Below are positions 51,143 through 59,316 of a stretch of DNA of 64,000 nucleotides, one piece after another (within the stretch, counting starts at the first letter, position 1; each line of letters opens with the position of its first letter). The notes beneath the pieces are model-generated. The model was not told the DNA's origin, made no database searches, and saw only the letters and a program-made list of their open reading frames with translations. The stretch is from Methylorubrum sp. B1-46 (lineage in GTDB: Bacteria > Pseudomonadota > Alphaproteobacteria > Rhizobiales > Beijerinckiaceae): the NCBI RefSeq assembly GCF_021117295.1, contig NZ_CP088247.1, positions 4,541,001 through 4,605,000 on the forward strand, read 5' to 3'. The translations under genes were made by a program, and so were the position numbers.

Positions 51143-51362
51143 GGCGGCTTCCTGTTCGGCCGGGACGGAACGTCAGCGGTCTAGGCCGGTTCCGCGTCTC
51201 ATCCCCCCGAACGGCAGGTCTGCCGCGCAGCCTGTGGCCGAACGGCAGCAGGCGCCGAGGAACGCCGCCGTCACACCAAAACCGCCCAAGTCTTCGGTAC
51301 GGGTCAGGTCCGTAAGCCGGCGGGGATCCGTCGCGCCCGCTGGGGTCGGACCACGCATCGTC

Positions 51363-52988
51363 ATGCTCGCACGTCTCGCCAGGAGGTTGTCCAGGCCCGC
51401 ACGGACGGCGCCGCTGGTCGCCGCACATCCGTCGACCGGCCTCGCACCGAGCGTCGCCCCGGAGGCCGTCTCCGCCCCGGTCGGCCGCCGCGCGACCGCC
51501 GGCCTGGCCAACATCCAGATCCTGCGCGGAGTCGCGGCGGCGGTGGTGCTCGTCCACCACGCGGCGGTCTACGCCCAGCTCCTGCGCGGCGCGGACCGTC
51601 TGTTCCCGACCTTCGACGCGATGATGGGGCTGTGGGGCGTCGCCGTCTTCTTCGCGATCTCGGGCTCCCTCATGGCGGGTCTCGTGGTGCGCGACCGCCC
51701 CCTGGTGTTTCTGGCGCACCGGATCTCGCGAATCTTCCCGACCTATCTCGCGGTCGTGGCGCTGTTCGCCGCTGTGTTCGCCGCCCTCGGCCTGAGCCTC
51801 GGCGGTCTCGCGCCGCTCTCCCTGTCGCTCGCGCCCGCCGGCCCGCGCAGCTACGCGCTCAACGTCGAGTGGACCCTCGTCTTCGAGACGAGCTTCTATG
51901 TCGGCCTGTTCCTGCTGGCGAGCGCCGGCCTCGCCCGCCGCATCGTGCCGCTGGCCGTCCTCTGGCTGGCTCTGCTGGCGGCGGCCTTCCTGCTGCTGCC
52001 GGCAGCCTCGCGCGATCTGGTCCTGCCGCCGGCCTATCTGCTTCCCCTGATGGCCGCCTGCGTGCCCTTCGCCGGCGGCCTGCTGCTGCCCCGGCTGATC
52101 GCCTCCGGCCGGATGACACCCGTGGCCGGGTTGCTGGCGCTGCCGCTGTTCGCCGCCTGCCTCTTCGTCGAGCGCGATGCGGCGCGCTGGCTCGGCGGGA
52201 TCGCGGCTTTGCTGCTCGTGGGGGCCGCGGCCTCGGCCCGTCAGGCAAGGGGTGAGGGCGCCGCGACGCGGGCGGCGCTCGCCCTCGGGGATGCGAGCTA
52301 CCTGCTCTACCTCATCCACGTCCCGGTGCTGGTGCTGACTGCCTGGGCGGTGCCCGCCCACTGGTCCGGCTTCGCCTACGGCCTCACCGCCGTCATGGCC
52401 GCGCTCGGGCTCGCTGCGCTGCTCGGGCCCTTCGATCTCGCGCTCTACCGCGCCCTGCGCCGCCGCATCGACGCGGCCGCGCCCGCCACCCTCAAGCGCG
52501 GGCTGGCCGCCTACCTGCTGATGTTTGCCGGTTGTGCCGCCTGGGGCAGCGCCGAGACCGCCCGCAACAACGGGCACGAGCGGCGGGCGCGCGCGGCGCT
52601 GGCCGCCCTGCCCCCTGAGGCCTGGACCGGCCCCGGTGCGGCCAAAGCGACGATCGAGGGCCGCGGCCTCGCGCTTCCCCCATCGATGCAGGCCGCGCTG
52701 GAGGGCATCGAGCCCGCCTCGCCGGTCGATACCGTGGTCTCGGCCTACGCCTACGATCCGGCGCGGCCGAAGCAGACCTACCTGCTGGCCGTCTACTGCT
52801 CCGGCCGCCTGATCGGCCTCGATCGGCCGCGCCGGTGGCGCAAGGACCTCGCCGCCGTGACCGGTTCGACGCGGCCGGGCCGGATCGGCTTCCTGATGCA
52901 GATCCCCACCGCCGCCTGCGCGGGGGACCCGGCTCCGCTCGTGCTCGCCATCGATATGGAGGGGCGGATGGCCGTGCTGGGGCGCTGA
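51363..52988 (+). CDS. Acyltransferase 3 family membrane protein
   Basis: A 541-residue protein. The start of the acyltransferase-3 domain is visible as IQILRGVAAAVVLVHHAAVY (conserved His pair), followed by about ten membrane helices to about residue 375 and a soluble C-terminal extension of about 150 residues. Such enzymes O-acylate surface polysaccharide or peptidoglycan. ATG 51363 is used; the frame is open back to 51126 with no better start. It is convergent with holB, with a stem-loop between. Confidence 0.85.
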   Translation: MLARLARRLSRPARTAPLVAAHPSTGLAPSVAPEAVSAPVGRRATAGLANIQILRGVAAAVVLVHHAAVYAQLLRGADRLFPTFDAMMGLWGVAVFFAISGSLMAGLVVRDRPLVFLAHRISRIFPTYLAVVALFAAVFAALGLSLGGLAPLSLSLAPAGPRSYALNVEWTLVFETSFYVGLFLLASAGLARRIVPLAVLWLALLAAAFLLLPAASRDLVLPPAYLLPLMAACVPFAGGLLLPRLIASGRMTPVAGLLALPLFAACLFVERDAARWLGGIAALLLVGAAASARQARGEGAATRAALALGDASYLLYLIHVPVLVLTAWAVPAHWSGFAYGLTAVMAALGLAALLGPFDLALYRALRRRIDAAAPATLKRGLAAYLLMFAGCAAWGSAETARNNGHERRARAALAALPPEAWTGPGAAKATIEGRGLALPPSMQAALEGIEPASPVDTVVSAYAYDPARPKQTYLLAVYCSGRLIGLDRPRRWRKDLAAVTGSTRPGRIGFLMQIPTAACAGDPAPLVLAIDMEGRMAVLGR

Positions 52989-53002
52989 ACGCGTCTCAGG
53001 CT

Positions 53003-53042
53003 GAAGCCGGCTGCTCCCTTCGGGAAGGGCGACTTCGGCTTC
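53003..53042. terminator. Stem-loop between convergent acyltransferase and holB genes
   Basis: GAAGCCG (53003-53009) pairs with CGGCTTC (53036-53042). A central CCCTTC-GG-GAAGGG adds a second hairpin. It occupies almost all of the 57-bp convergent gap, as expected for a shared terminator, though no U-tract is present. Confidence 0.55.
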
Positions 53043-53045
53043 CGC

Positions 53046-54119
53046 TCATGCCCGTGCGGCGGCGGCCAGTTCGCGGAAGGCCGCGAGCACCAGCGGCCGG
53101 CGGTCGAGGTTGTAGATCGCCGCCTCGCGGGCGGAGGACGCGATGCGCTCGGCCGCCTCGACGAGCCCGAGCAGGCGCGCCGGACCCTCGCCCTGGCGCC
53201 GGTCGAGTTCGGCCGCGACGTGGCGTTGAATCGTGTCGAGGGCGGTGGCCAGAAGCCCCTCGGCATCGCGGCCGGCCAGCGTCTCGGCGAGCTTGAGGAC
53301 GCGCCGCCCATCGGGCTCGGGCAGGCCGGCCAGCAGCGCCGACACCTCCGCCTCGACCGCGGCGGTGGCCGGATCGAGCAGGGCCACGGCGCGAGCCACC
53401 GAGCCCTCGCACAGCGCCGCCGCCCGCCCCAGGGCCGCCGCATCGGGCCGGGCGAAGGGGGGCGGGAAACCCTCGATCACCGTGCGGACGTCGGCCTCGG
53501 GGAGGGCGCGCAGGGAGAGCGCCCGGCAGCGGGAGCGGATCGTCGGCAGCAGGCGGCCGGGCGCGTGCGAGACGATGAGGAAGATCGCCCGCGGCGGCGG
53601 CTCCTCGATCATCTTGAGGAGGGCGTTGGCGCTGTTGGCGTTGAGATCCTCGGCGCTGTCGACGATGCAGACGCGCCAGCCCCCCTCCCCGCCCGCGGTC
53701 GAGCCGAACAGGGCGAGCGCCTCGCGGGCGGCATCGACCGAGATGCGGGTCGGCAGGGTCTTGGCGCCGGGGGCCTGGACCCGGCGGAGCGCCACGAGGT
53801 TCGGATGCGACAGGGCCGCCACCTGGCGCGCGGCCGGATGATCCTCCGGCACGTCGAGGGAGTCGGGGGCCGGAAGCGAGCGCGGATCGGCGACGAGCCG
53901 GCGCGCGACGCGGTAGGCCAGCGTCGCCTTGCCGATGCCCGCAGGGCCGCCGATCAGCCAAGCGTGGTGGAGCCGGCCCGCGGCCAGAGCGCGGGCGAAG
54001 GCGGCCTCCGCCGCGGCATGGCCAAGGAGGCGGGTCTGTTCGCGCGGGCGCGGAATGTTGGCGAGATCGCCCGCCTCGGCCTCGGTGCGGGCAGCGTCGC
54101 GGGCGGAGCTAGGCCGCAT
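53046..54119 (-). CDS. holB: HolB, DNA polymerase III delta-prime subunit
   Basis: A 357-residue clamp-loader subunit. The AAA+ domain shows GGPAGIGKATLAYRVAR, the DnaX-like Walker B region VCIVDSAEDLNANSANALLKMIEEPP, and sensor residues SHAPGRLLPTIRSRC. The C-terminal collar domain is helical. It functions in replication with the tau/gamma and delta subunits. ATG 54119 overlaps the end of tmk by 11 bases, so the two are co-transcribed. The open frame beyond 54119 is antisense to tmk. metG, its usual neighbour, lies 3.8 kb further. Confidence 0.93.
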   Translation of the reverse strand: MRPSSARDAARTEAEAGDLANIPRPREQTRLLGHAAAEAAFARALAAGRLHHAWLIGGPAGIGKATLAYRVARRLVADPRSLPAPDSLDVPEDHPAARQVAALSHPNLVALRRVQAPGAKTLPTRISVDAAREALALFGSTAGGEGGWRVCIVDSAEDLNANSANALLKMIEEPPPRAIFLIVSHAPGRLLPTIRSRCRALSLRALPEADVRTVIEGFPPPFARPDAAALGRAAALCEGSVARAVALLDPATAAVEAEVSALLAGLPEPDGRRVLKLAETLAGRDAEGLLATALDTIQRHVAAELDRRQGEGPARLLGLVEAAERIASSAREAAIYNLDRRPLVLAAFRELAAAARA

Positions 54120-54798
54120 GATCGTGGCCCTCCCCCGCGGCCGCGAGCAGGTCCGGCCGCCAGGCGGAGACGGCTTCGCGGATCCGGGCCTCGACCGCGT
54201 CGGGGCCGAGATCGGCATCGATGAGGCGGCAGCGCTCGGGCTCCGCCTCGGCGATGGCGCGGAAGGCCGCCCGCAGCCGCTCATGGAAGTGCAGGCCCTC
54301 CGCCTCGAAGCGGTCGGCGGGGGGCCCCTCCCCGCGCCTTTGCGCTCGGGCGAGCCCGGCCTCGGGCGGCAGATCGAGGATCAGGGTGAGGTCGGGGCGC
54401 AGGCCCTCCAGCGTCACCCGCTCCAGGCTGGCGATCAGCCCCGGCTCCAGGCCGCCGGCCGCGCCCTGGTAGGCGCGGGTCGAGTCGGAGAAGCGGTCGC
54501 ACAGCACGATCGCGCCGCGGGCGAGCGCGGGGCGGATCAGCCCCTCGATATGATCGATGCGGGCGGCGGCGAACATCAGCGCCTCGGCAAACGGCCCGTA
54601 GGGCTTGGCCACGCCGCGCAGCAGCGCCGCGCGCAGCTCCTCCGCCCGCTTCGTGCCGCCGGGCTCGCGGGTGGTCACGACCTCGCGCCCGCTCGCCTGC
54701 CTCAGGGCTTCGGCAAGGCGCGCGATCTGGGTGGACTTACCCGCCCCCTCCCCGCCCTCGAAGGTGATGAAGACGCCCCGCGGCGCATCGCTCGACAT
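54109..54798 (-). CDS. tmk: Tmk, thymidylate kinase
   Basis: A 229-residue kinase converting dTMP to dTDP. The P-loop is FEGGEGAGKSTQ at 13-24, followed by the DRF-type motif TTREPGGT, VLCDRFSDSTRAYQGAAGG and the LID region LARAQRRGEG. ATG 54798 is close to the conserved start. It overlaps holB by 11 bases. The next upstream gene, on the same strand, is the pot permease gene ending 42 bp before it. Confidence 0.95.
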   Translation of the reverse strand: MSSDAPRGVFITFEGGEGAGKSTQIARLAEALRQASGREVVTTREPGGTKRAEELRAALLRGVAKPYGPFAEALMFAAARIDHIEGLIRPALARGAIVLCDRFSDSTRAYQGAAGGLEPGLIASLERVTLEGLRPDLTLILDLPPEAGLARAQRRGEGPPADRFEAEGLHFHERLRAAFRAIAEAEPERCRLIDADLGPDAVEARIREAVSAWRPDLLAAAGEGHDHAA

Positions 54799-54839
54799 GG
54801 GGCGGGGCTAGCACAGTGAAGGGCCGCGCGCGACCATCG

Positions 54840-55616
54840 CTACACCGCCGCGCCCTTCCGTCCCGTCAGCCAGGAGGCGGCCAGCACCACGAGGCCGACC
54901 ATGGCGATCATGAGGGTCGAGGCGGCGTTGATCTCCGGATTCACCCCGAGCCGGACCTGGCTGTAGATCCGCATCGGCAGGGTGGTGGCGCCCGGCCCCG
55001 AGACGAAGCTCGCGATCACGAGGTCGTCGAGCGACAGGGTGAAGGCGAGCAGGAACCCGGCGGCGACGGACGGCGCGATCAGCGGCAGGGTGACACTGAG
55101 AAAGACGCGGGCCGGCCCGGCGCCGAGATCGGCGGCAGCCTCCTCCAGCGAGCGGTCGAGACCTTTCAGGCGTGCGCCGACCACCACCGCGACGAAGCCG
55201 GTGGCGAAGGTCGCGTGGGCAATGACCAGGGTCGCGATGCCTCGGTCGAGGCCGATGCCGACGAAGAGCAGCAGCAGCGACAGCCCGGTGATGACTTCCG
55301 GCATCACCATCGGCGCGTAGAGGAGACCGGTATAGGCGCCGCGCCCGAGGAAGCGCCCGTGCCGGTCGAGCGCGAGCGCGGCGCAGGTGCCGAGCACGCC
55401 GGCGATGCTGGCCGAGAGGACCGCGACCTTGAGTGAGACGAGGGCGGCGGCGATCAGCGGCCCGTCCCGGAACAGCACGCCGTACCACTGGGTCGAGAAC
55501 CCGCCCCAGACCGTGACGAGCTTCGAGGCGTTGAACGAGTAGACGATCAGCACGAGGATCGGCGCGTAGAGGAAGATCAGCGCCAGGGCGAGCGCCGTGC
55601 GGGCGAAGAGGCTCAT
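54840..55616 (-). CDS. potI: Polyamine-type ABC transporter inner-membrane permease (PotI/PotC-like)
   Basis: A 258-residue permease with six membrane helices. The EAA loop is visible as LKGLDRSLEEAAADLGAGPARVFLSVTLPLIAPS, and the FVSGPGATTLPMRIYSQVRLGVNPEINAAS segment is characteristic of spermidine/putrescine permeases. ATG 55616 overlaps the preceding potH stop by four bases. It is the last gene of potG-potH-potI. Confidence 0.88.
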   Translation of the reverse strand: MSLFARTALALALIFLYAPILVLIVYSFNASKLVTVWGGFSTQWYGVLFRDGPLIAAALVSLKVAVLSASIAGVLGTCAALALDRHGRFLGRGAYTGLLYAPMVMPEVITGLSLLLLFVGIGLDRGIATLVIAHATFATGFVAVVVGARLKGLDRSLEEAAADLGAGPARVFLSVTLPLIAPSVAAGFLLAFTLSLDDLVIASFVSGPGATTLPMRIYSQVRLGVNPEINAASTLMIAMVGLVVLAASWLTGRKGAAV

Positions 55617-56650
55617 CGGCTGGCCCCTTCCGCCGCTTCCTCCCGGCGCAGCTCCGCCTCGCGGAACAGCACCACGGGCCCGACCACGAGGATCAGCAGC
55701 AGCACCGCCACGGCGGAAGCGAGCGGCCAGTCGCGGTTGGAGAAGAACTCGCTCCACAGCACGCGCCCGAGCATCAGCGTGTCCGAGCCGCCGAGCAGAT
55801 CGGGGATGATGAACTCGCCGACCATTGGGATGAAGCAGAGCAGCGCCCCGGCGGCGAGGCCGGGCAGGCTCAGCGGCAGCGTGACGGTGAAGAAGGCCCG
55901 CGCCCGCGACGCGCCGAGATCGGCCGCAGCCTCGGTGAGGGCCGGGTCGAGCCGGCTCATCACCGCGTAGAGCGGCAGCACCATGAAGGGCAGGTAGGCG
56001 TAAGTCAGCCCAATCAGCACGCCGAACGGGCCGTCGAGGATCGGCAGCGGCGCGGCGATCAGGCCGAGCTTGAGCAGGCCCGCGTTGAGCAATCCCTCGG
56101 GTTTGAGGATCGCGATCCAGGCGTAGACCCGGATGAGAAAGCTCGTCCAGAACGGCACGATGACGAGCGCTACCAGGATCGGCTGCCAGCGCGAAGAGGC
56201 GCGGGCCATGGCGTAGGCCGTCGGCGTGCCGATCAGAACGAGGATCGCGGTGGCGAGCGCAGCGTAGCCGAGCGAGGAGAGGGCAGCGTCGCGATAGAGC
56301 GCGTCGGCCGCGATCATCCCGTAATTCTGGAAGTCGAGCGCCTCGAAGAACTCACGCCAGCCCTCCAGGCCGCCATCCCATTCCAGCACCGGCAGGTAGG
56401 GCGGCTGGGCGGTGGCCGGCGAGGAGAAGCTGATCTTCAGCGTCACCGCGAAGGGCACGAGGAAGAACAGAGCCAGCCACAGCAGCGGCAGGCCCCGGAC
56501 GAGGCCCCGGCCGATCTTACGCTGCAGTGACGCCGACCGATGGCCGGCCTCCCTGCGTTCGGCGGATGCCCGCCGCCCCGCATTCGCGGGGTCAACCGGC
56601 GATGCGCGGTCATCGCCGGTTGGTTGTTGTTGTGGCGACAGGCCGCTCAT
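55613..56650 (-). CDS. potH: Polyamine-type ABC transporter permease (PotH/PotB-like)
   Basis: A 345-residue permease with a long hydrophilic N-terminus (about 47 residues) before six membrane helices. LALFFLVPFAVTLKISFS is the first helix, and the EAA loop is LTEAAADLGASRARAFFTVTLPLSLPG. GEFIIPDLLGGSDTLMLGRVLW is the PotB/PotH-type end segment. Its start overlaps potG (ATGA at 56647-56650) and its stop overlaps potI, so translation is coupled throughout. The N-terminal extension is longer than in E. coli. Confidence 0.88.
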   Translation of the reverse strand: MSGLSPQQQPTGDDRASPVDPANAGRRASAERREAGHRSASLQRKIGRGLVRGLPLLWLALFFLVPFAVTLKISFSSPATAQPPYLPVLEWDGGLEGWREFFEALDFQNYGMIAADALYRDAALSSLGYAALATAILVLIGTPTAYAMARASSRWQPILVALVIVPFWTSFLIRVYAWIAILKPEGLLNAGLLKLGLIAAPLPILDGPFGVLIGLTYAYLPFMVLPLYAVMSRLDPALTEAAADLGASRARAFFTVTLPLSLPGLAAGALLCFIPMVGEFIIPDLLGGSDTLMLGRVLWSEFFSNRDWPLASAVAVLLLILVVGPVVLFREAELRREEAAEGASR

Positions 56651-57738
56651 GCCGGCAGGATCCGCGCGGCGTCGGCGGGCACAGCGACGGCGACGGTCTC
56701 GCCGACGGCCGGAATCGGGCCGGCGGTCGGCAGGGCGGCGGAGGCGCGCAGGGTCGTACCGTTGGCCATCTCGACCCGGTAGCGGATGCGGTCACCGAGG
56801 AAGGTCGCCTCGGTCAACCGGCCGGGGAGCCCCTCCGCCATGCCTTCCCCCTGCCCGCTCACGACCAGCCGCTCGGGCCGGATCGCGACCACGACCGGGT
56901 TGCCCGCCTCGCCCTCACCGCTCGCGCGCAGGAAGCCCAGGGCGGTCTCGACGCGACGCACGCCGCCTGATTCCGCCCGCCCGAGGCGGCCGTCGATCAG
57001 GTTCACGTCGCCGAGCAGGCCCGCGACGTAGCGGCTCGCCGGGCGCTCGTAGAGTTCGCGCGGCGGCCCCACCTGCACGAGGCGCCCGCGCTCCATCACG
57101 CCGATCCGGTCTGCGAGCGCCATCGCCTCCTCGGCGTCGTGGGTGACGACGACGAAGCTCGTCCCGAGCCGCCGCTGGATCGCCCGCAATTCCCCTTGCG
57201 TCTCCTCGCGCAAGGCCCGGTCCAGCGCCCCGAGCGGCTCGTCGAGGAGCAGCAGGCGCGGCTCGCGGGCGAGCGCGCGGGCGAGCGCCACCCGCTGGCG
57301 CTGCCCGCCGGAGAGCGTGTCGGGGCGGCGCGCCTCGAACCCTTCGAGCCGCACGAGCCGGAGCAGCGCCTTCACCCGCTCGGCACTCTCGGCCCGGCTC
57401 AAGCCCAGTCCCTTCAGCCCGTAGGCGAGGTTGGCCGCCACGCTCAGATGCGGGAACAGCGCGTAGGACTGGAACATCATGTTGACCGGCCGCCGATGCG
57501 GCGGCAGCGCGGTCAGGTCGGTCTCGCCGAGCCGAATCGTGCCGGAATCGGGCGTCTCGAATCCGGCCACCATCCGCAGCAGGGTGCTCTTGCCGCAGCC
57601 GGAGGGACCGAGCAGGCAGAAGAACTCAGCCCCCGCCAGATCGAGTGAGACGTCATCGACCGCCGTGTGCGGGCCGAAGCGCTTAGTGATCCGCTCCAGG
57701 CGGAGCCTCTGTTCCGGATGGGAGGTGCTGGCGTGCAA
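56647..57738 (-). CDS. potG: Polyamine-type ABC transporter ATP-binding protein (PotG/PotA-like)
   Basis: A 363-residue ATPase. Walker A is GPSGCGKST, the signature LSGGQRQR, Walker B LLLLDEPLGALD, and the switch His in VVTHDAEEA. A C-terminal TOBE domain carries VVAIRPERLVV. The start appears to be TTG 57738; no ATG or GTG exists before residue 60, so the true start is somewhat uncertain. No substrate-binding protein gene (PotF/D) is present in the operon, so it must be elsewhere or shared. The Crp/Fnr gene upstream is 87 bp away. Confidence 0.88.
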   Translation of the reverse strand: MHASTSHPEQRLRLERITKRFGPHTAVDDVSLDLAGAEFFCLLGPSGCGKSTLLRMVAGFETPDSGTIRLGETDLTALPPHRRPVNMMFQSYALFPHLSVAANLAYGLKGLGLSRAESAERVKALLRLVRLEGFEARRPDTLSGGQRQRVALARALAREPRLLLLDEPLGALDRALREETQGELRAIQRRLGTSFVVVTHDAEEAMALADRIGVMERGRLVQVGPPRELYERPASRYVAGLLGDVNLIDGRLGRAESGGVRRVETALGFLRASGEGEAGNPVVVAIRPERLVVSGQGEGMAEGLPGRLTEATFLGDRIRYRVEMANGTTLRASAALPTAGPIPAVGETVAVAVPADAARILPA

Positions 57739-57825
57739 GATGGATCTTCGGACCGGCGTCGCGAGGGATTTCGGCGACTTGTCTGTTGCGGAGGGCGATG
57801 ATCAAAAAACGGTGATCCGGACGCC

Positions 57826-58518
57826 TCACGCGTCCTCGCGCAGCGCCTCCTGCACCCGCGCCTCCAGCAGGTCGGGGCGGCGGATGACGAGGGCGCCGCG
57901 GGTGCGGTCGATCAGGCCTTCGCCCGCCATCACCGTGAACTCGCGGGTCACCTGCTCCCGACGGCAGCCGATGCGGGCGGCCAGCACGTGGTGGTAGGGC
58001 GGCGGCGTCACCACCCGCTCCCCGTCCTGGCCCGCCCGCGGCACCGAGAGGCGCAGCAGCTCGGCGTAGAGTCGGTGGCGCAGGTCGAGCAGCGCGTGCT
58101 CCATCAGGCGGGTGTTCAGCTCGCGCACGCGCTTGGCGAGCAGGCGGAACAGCCGGTCGGCGATGGCTTCCGAGGCGAACACGATCTGGCGGAAGACCGG
58201 GGCGGGCACCACACAGACCTCGCCGCGGGTGAGCGCGGTGACGTTGGCCGAGCGGCCGATGCCGTCCAGCGCCGCCAGCTCGCCGAAGAAGGCGCCGGTG
58301 CGCATCTCGCCGAGGATGACCTCCTTGCCGGACTGGGACCGGTTGAGGATGCGCACCTCGCCCATGGCGAGGAAGTACACATCGGTCGAGATGTCGTCGT
58401 AATCGACGAGCGTCTCGTTCTCGTCGAAGCGCCGCCAATGGCAGCGCGTCTCGAATGGGGAGAGATCGACACCCGGTTCCTTGAAGAACGGGATGCTCGC
58501 CAACCGGCCTGTCGCCAC
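57826..58518 (-). CDS. Crp/Fnr-family transcriptional regulator
   Basis: A 230-residue regulator. The cyclic-nucleotide-like beta-roll domain shows GEVRILNRSQSGKEVILGEMRTGAFFGELAAL, and the C-terminal winged helix has the HTH VLAARIGCRREQVTREFTVM. There is no cysteine cluster, so it is not an Fe-S FNR. GTG 58518 follows AAGAGGC. An 18-bp perfect palindrome lies 15 bp upstream of the start, strongly suggesting autoregulation. It may control the pot genes that follow. Confidence 0.9.
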   Translation of the reverse strand: MATGRLASIPFFKEPGVDLSPFETRCHWRRFDENETLVDYDDISTDVYFLAMGEVRILNRSQSGKEVILGEMRTGAFFGELAALDGIGRSANVTALTRGEVCVVPAPVFRQIVFASEAIADRLFRLLAKRVRELNTRLMEHALLDLRHRLYAELLRLSVPRAGQDGERVVTPPPYHHVLAARIGCRREQVTREFTVMAGEGLIDRTRGALVIRRPDLLEARVQEALREDA

Positions 58519-58532
58519 GCCTCTTGTACCTT

Positions 58533-58550
58533 AGTCTACGCGCGTAGACT
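58533..58550. promoter_or_regulatory. 18-bp perfect palindrome upstream of the Crp/Fnr gene
   Basis: AGTCTACGCGCGTAGACT is completely self-complementary and lies 15-32 bp before the GTG start of the regulator. This position between promoter and ribosome binding site is typical of an operator. It does not fit the Crp consensus TGTGA-N6-TCACA, so either this family member has another target or a different regulator binds. The rest of the gap (58551-58909) is gene-free. Confidence 0.8.
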
Positions 58551-58909
58551 GAATGGTGAGGCCCGCGCCGGGGCGGGTCAAGTCGCCGCGCGCGGCGGCC
58601 GGACGATTGAGGTGGACGGCGCGGGGCCTCGGCTGCTTTCCGTGTGTCGCGCCGGCGGGGGCGAGGCCTAGCCCAAGCGTAGGCTCGGAGAGCCTCAGCT
58701 GATTCGGGGCCGCCGGTTGCAATGGCGCCAAAAGGCTAAGCGGATAGGCACTTAGCCGAAGAACGAATAGCCAATCCGAATTGGCTTCCATGAAGTTGTC
58801 CGCCGCGCAACAGGTTTTTTGCACTGTGAGAAGTCATTTTCTGCGTGATTTTAGGAAGCATTAACCGTAACCTTTTGCTGCGGATCTGAGGCGATCGCGG
58901 AGTTAACCG
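58551..58909. other. Gene-free stretch upstream of the PilZ-like gene
   Basis: No convincing coding frame is present. The last 80 bp before ATG 58910 are AT-rich (tcattttctgcgtgattttagg, gcattaaccgtaac) and probably hold its promoter; no exact consensus could be assigned. Nothing else stands out. Confidence 0.5.
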
Positions 58910-59161
58910 ATGTTGGAAGGTTACCGTGACTTATTTCTGCAGGATGCTTTCAAGGTAGGACTGATTTCATCTTCAGAGAGCCGTGGTGATATTGGATGCC
59001 TCGTTTGGGACGAGACACCCGATGGCGTCGATGTCGAGGTCGGCGCAGATGTTGTTGTCCCTGATTCCGTGCGCTTATCCATTGCCTGTCTGAAGATCGA
59101 TTGTCGCTGCGCCGTGGTCGAGCGCGAAGGCTGCCGTCTTTATCTTGCATTCGTTCGCTGA
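58910..59161 (+). CDS. Small PilZ-like domain protein
   Basis: An 83-residue all-beta protein similar to the short PilZ-like proteins abundant in Methylobacterium: GCLVWDETPDGVDVEV, then VVVPDSVRLSI, then the pair of strands CRCAVVEREGCRLYLAFV. The RxxxR and D/NxSxxG c-di-GMP motifs are degenerate, so nucleotide binding is doubtful. The start is ATG 58910 with no strong Shine-Dalgarno. It sits alone on its strand 155 bp before the DUF2339 gene. Confidence 0.65.
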   Translation: MLEGYRDLFLQDAFKVGLISSSESRGDIGCLVWDETPDGVDVEVGADVVVPDSVRLSIACLKIDCRCAVVEREGCRLYLAFVR

Positions 59162-59316
59162 AGCGGCACTGCCTGACGATCAGGCCGCTCGTCATTTGCA
59201 AGACCGCGCGATCTATAGGATGCGTGGCGCGCTGATTCACGAGCGTGTGAGCCCCCGCACCCATCCGGTTCGGGAACGAGGCTAGCTTCGCCGCTCTCGA
59301 AGCGGGCGGGCGGTCG

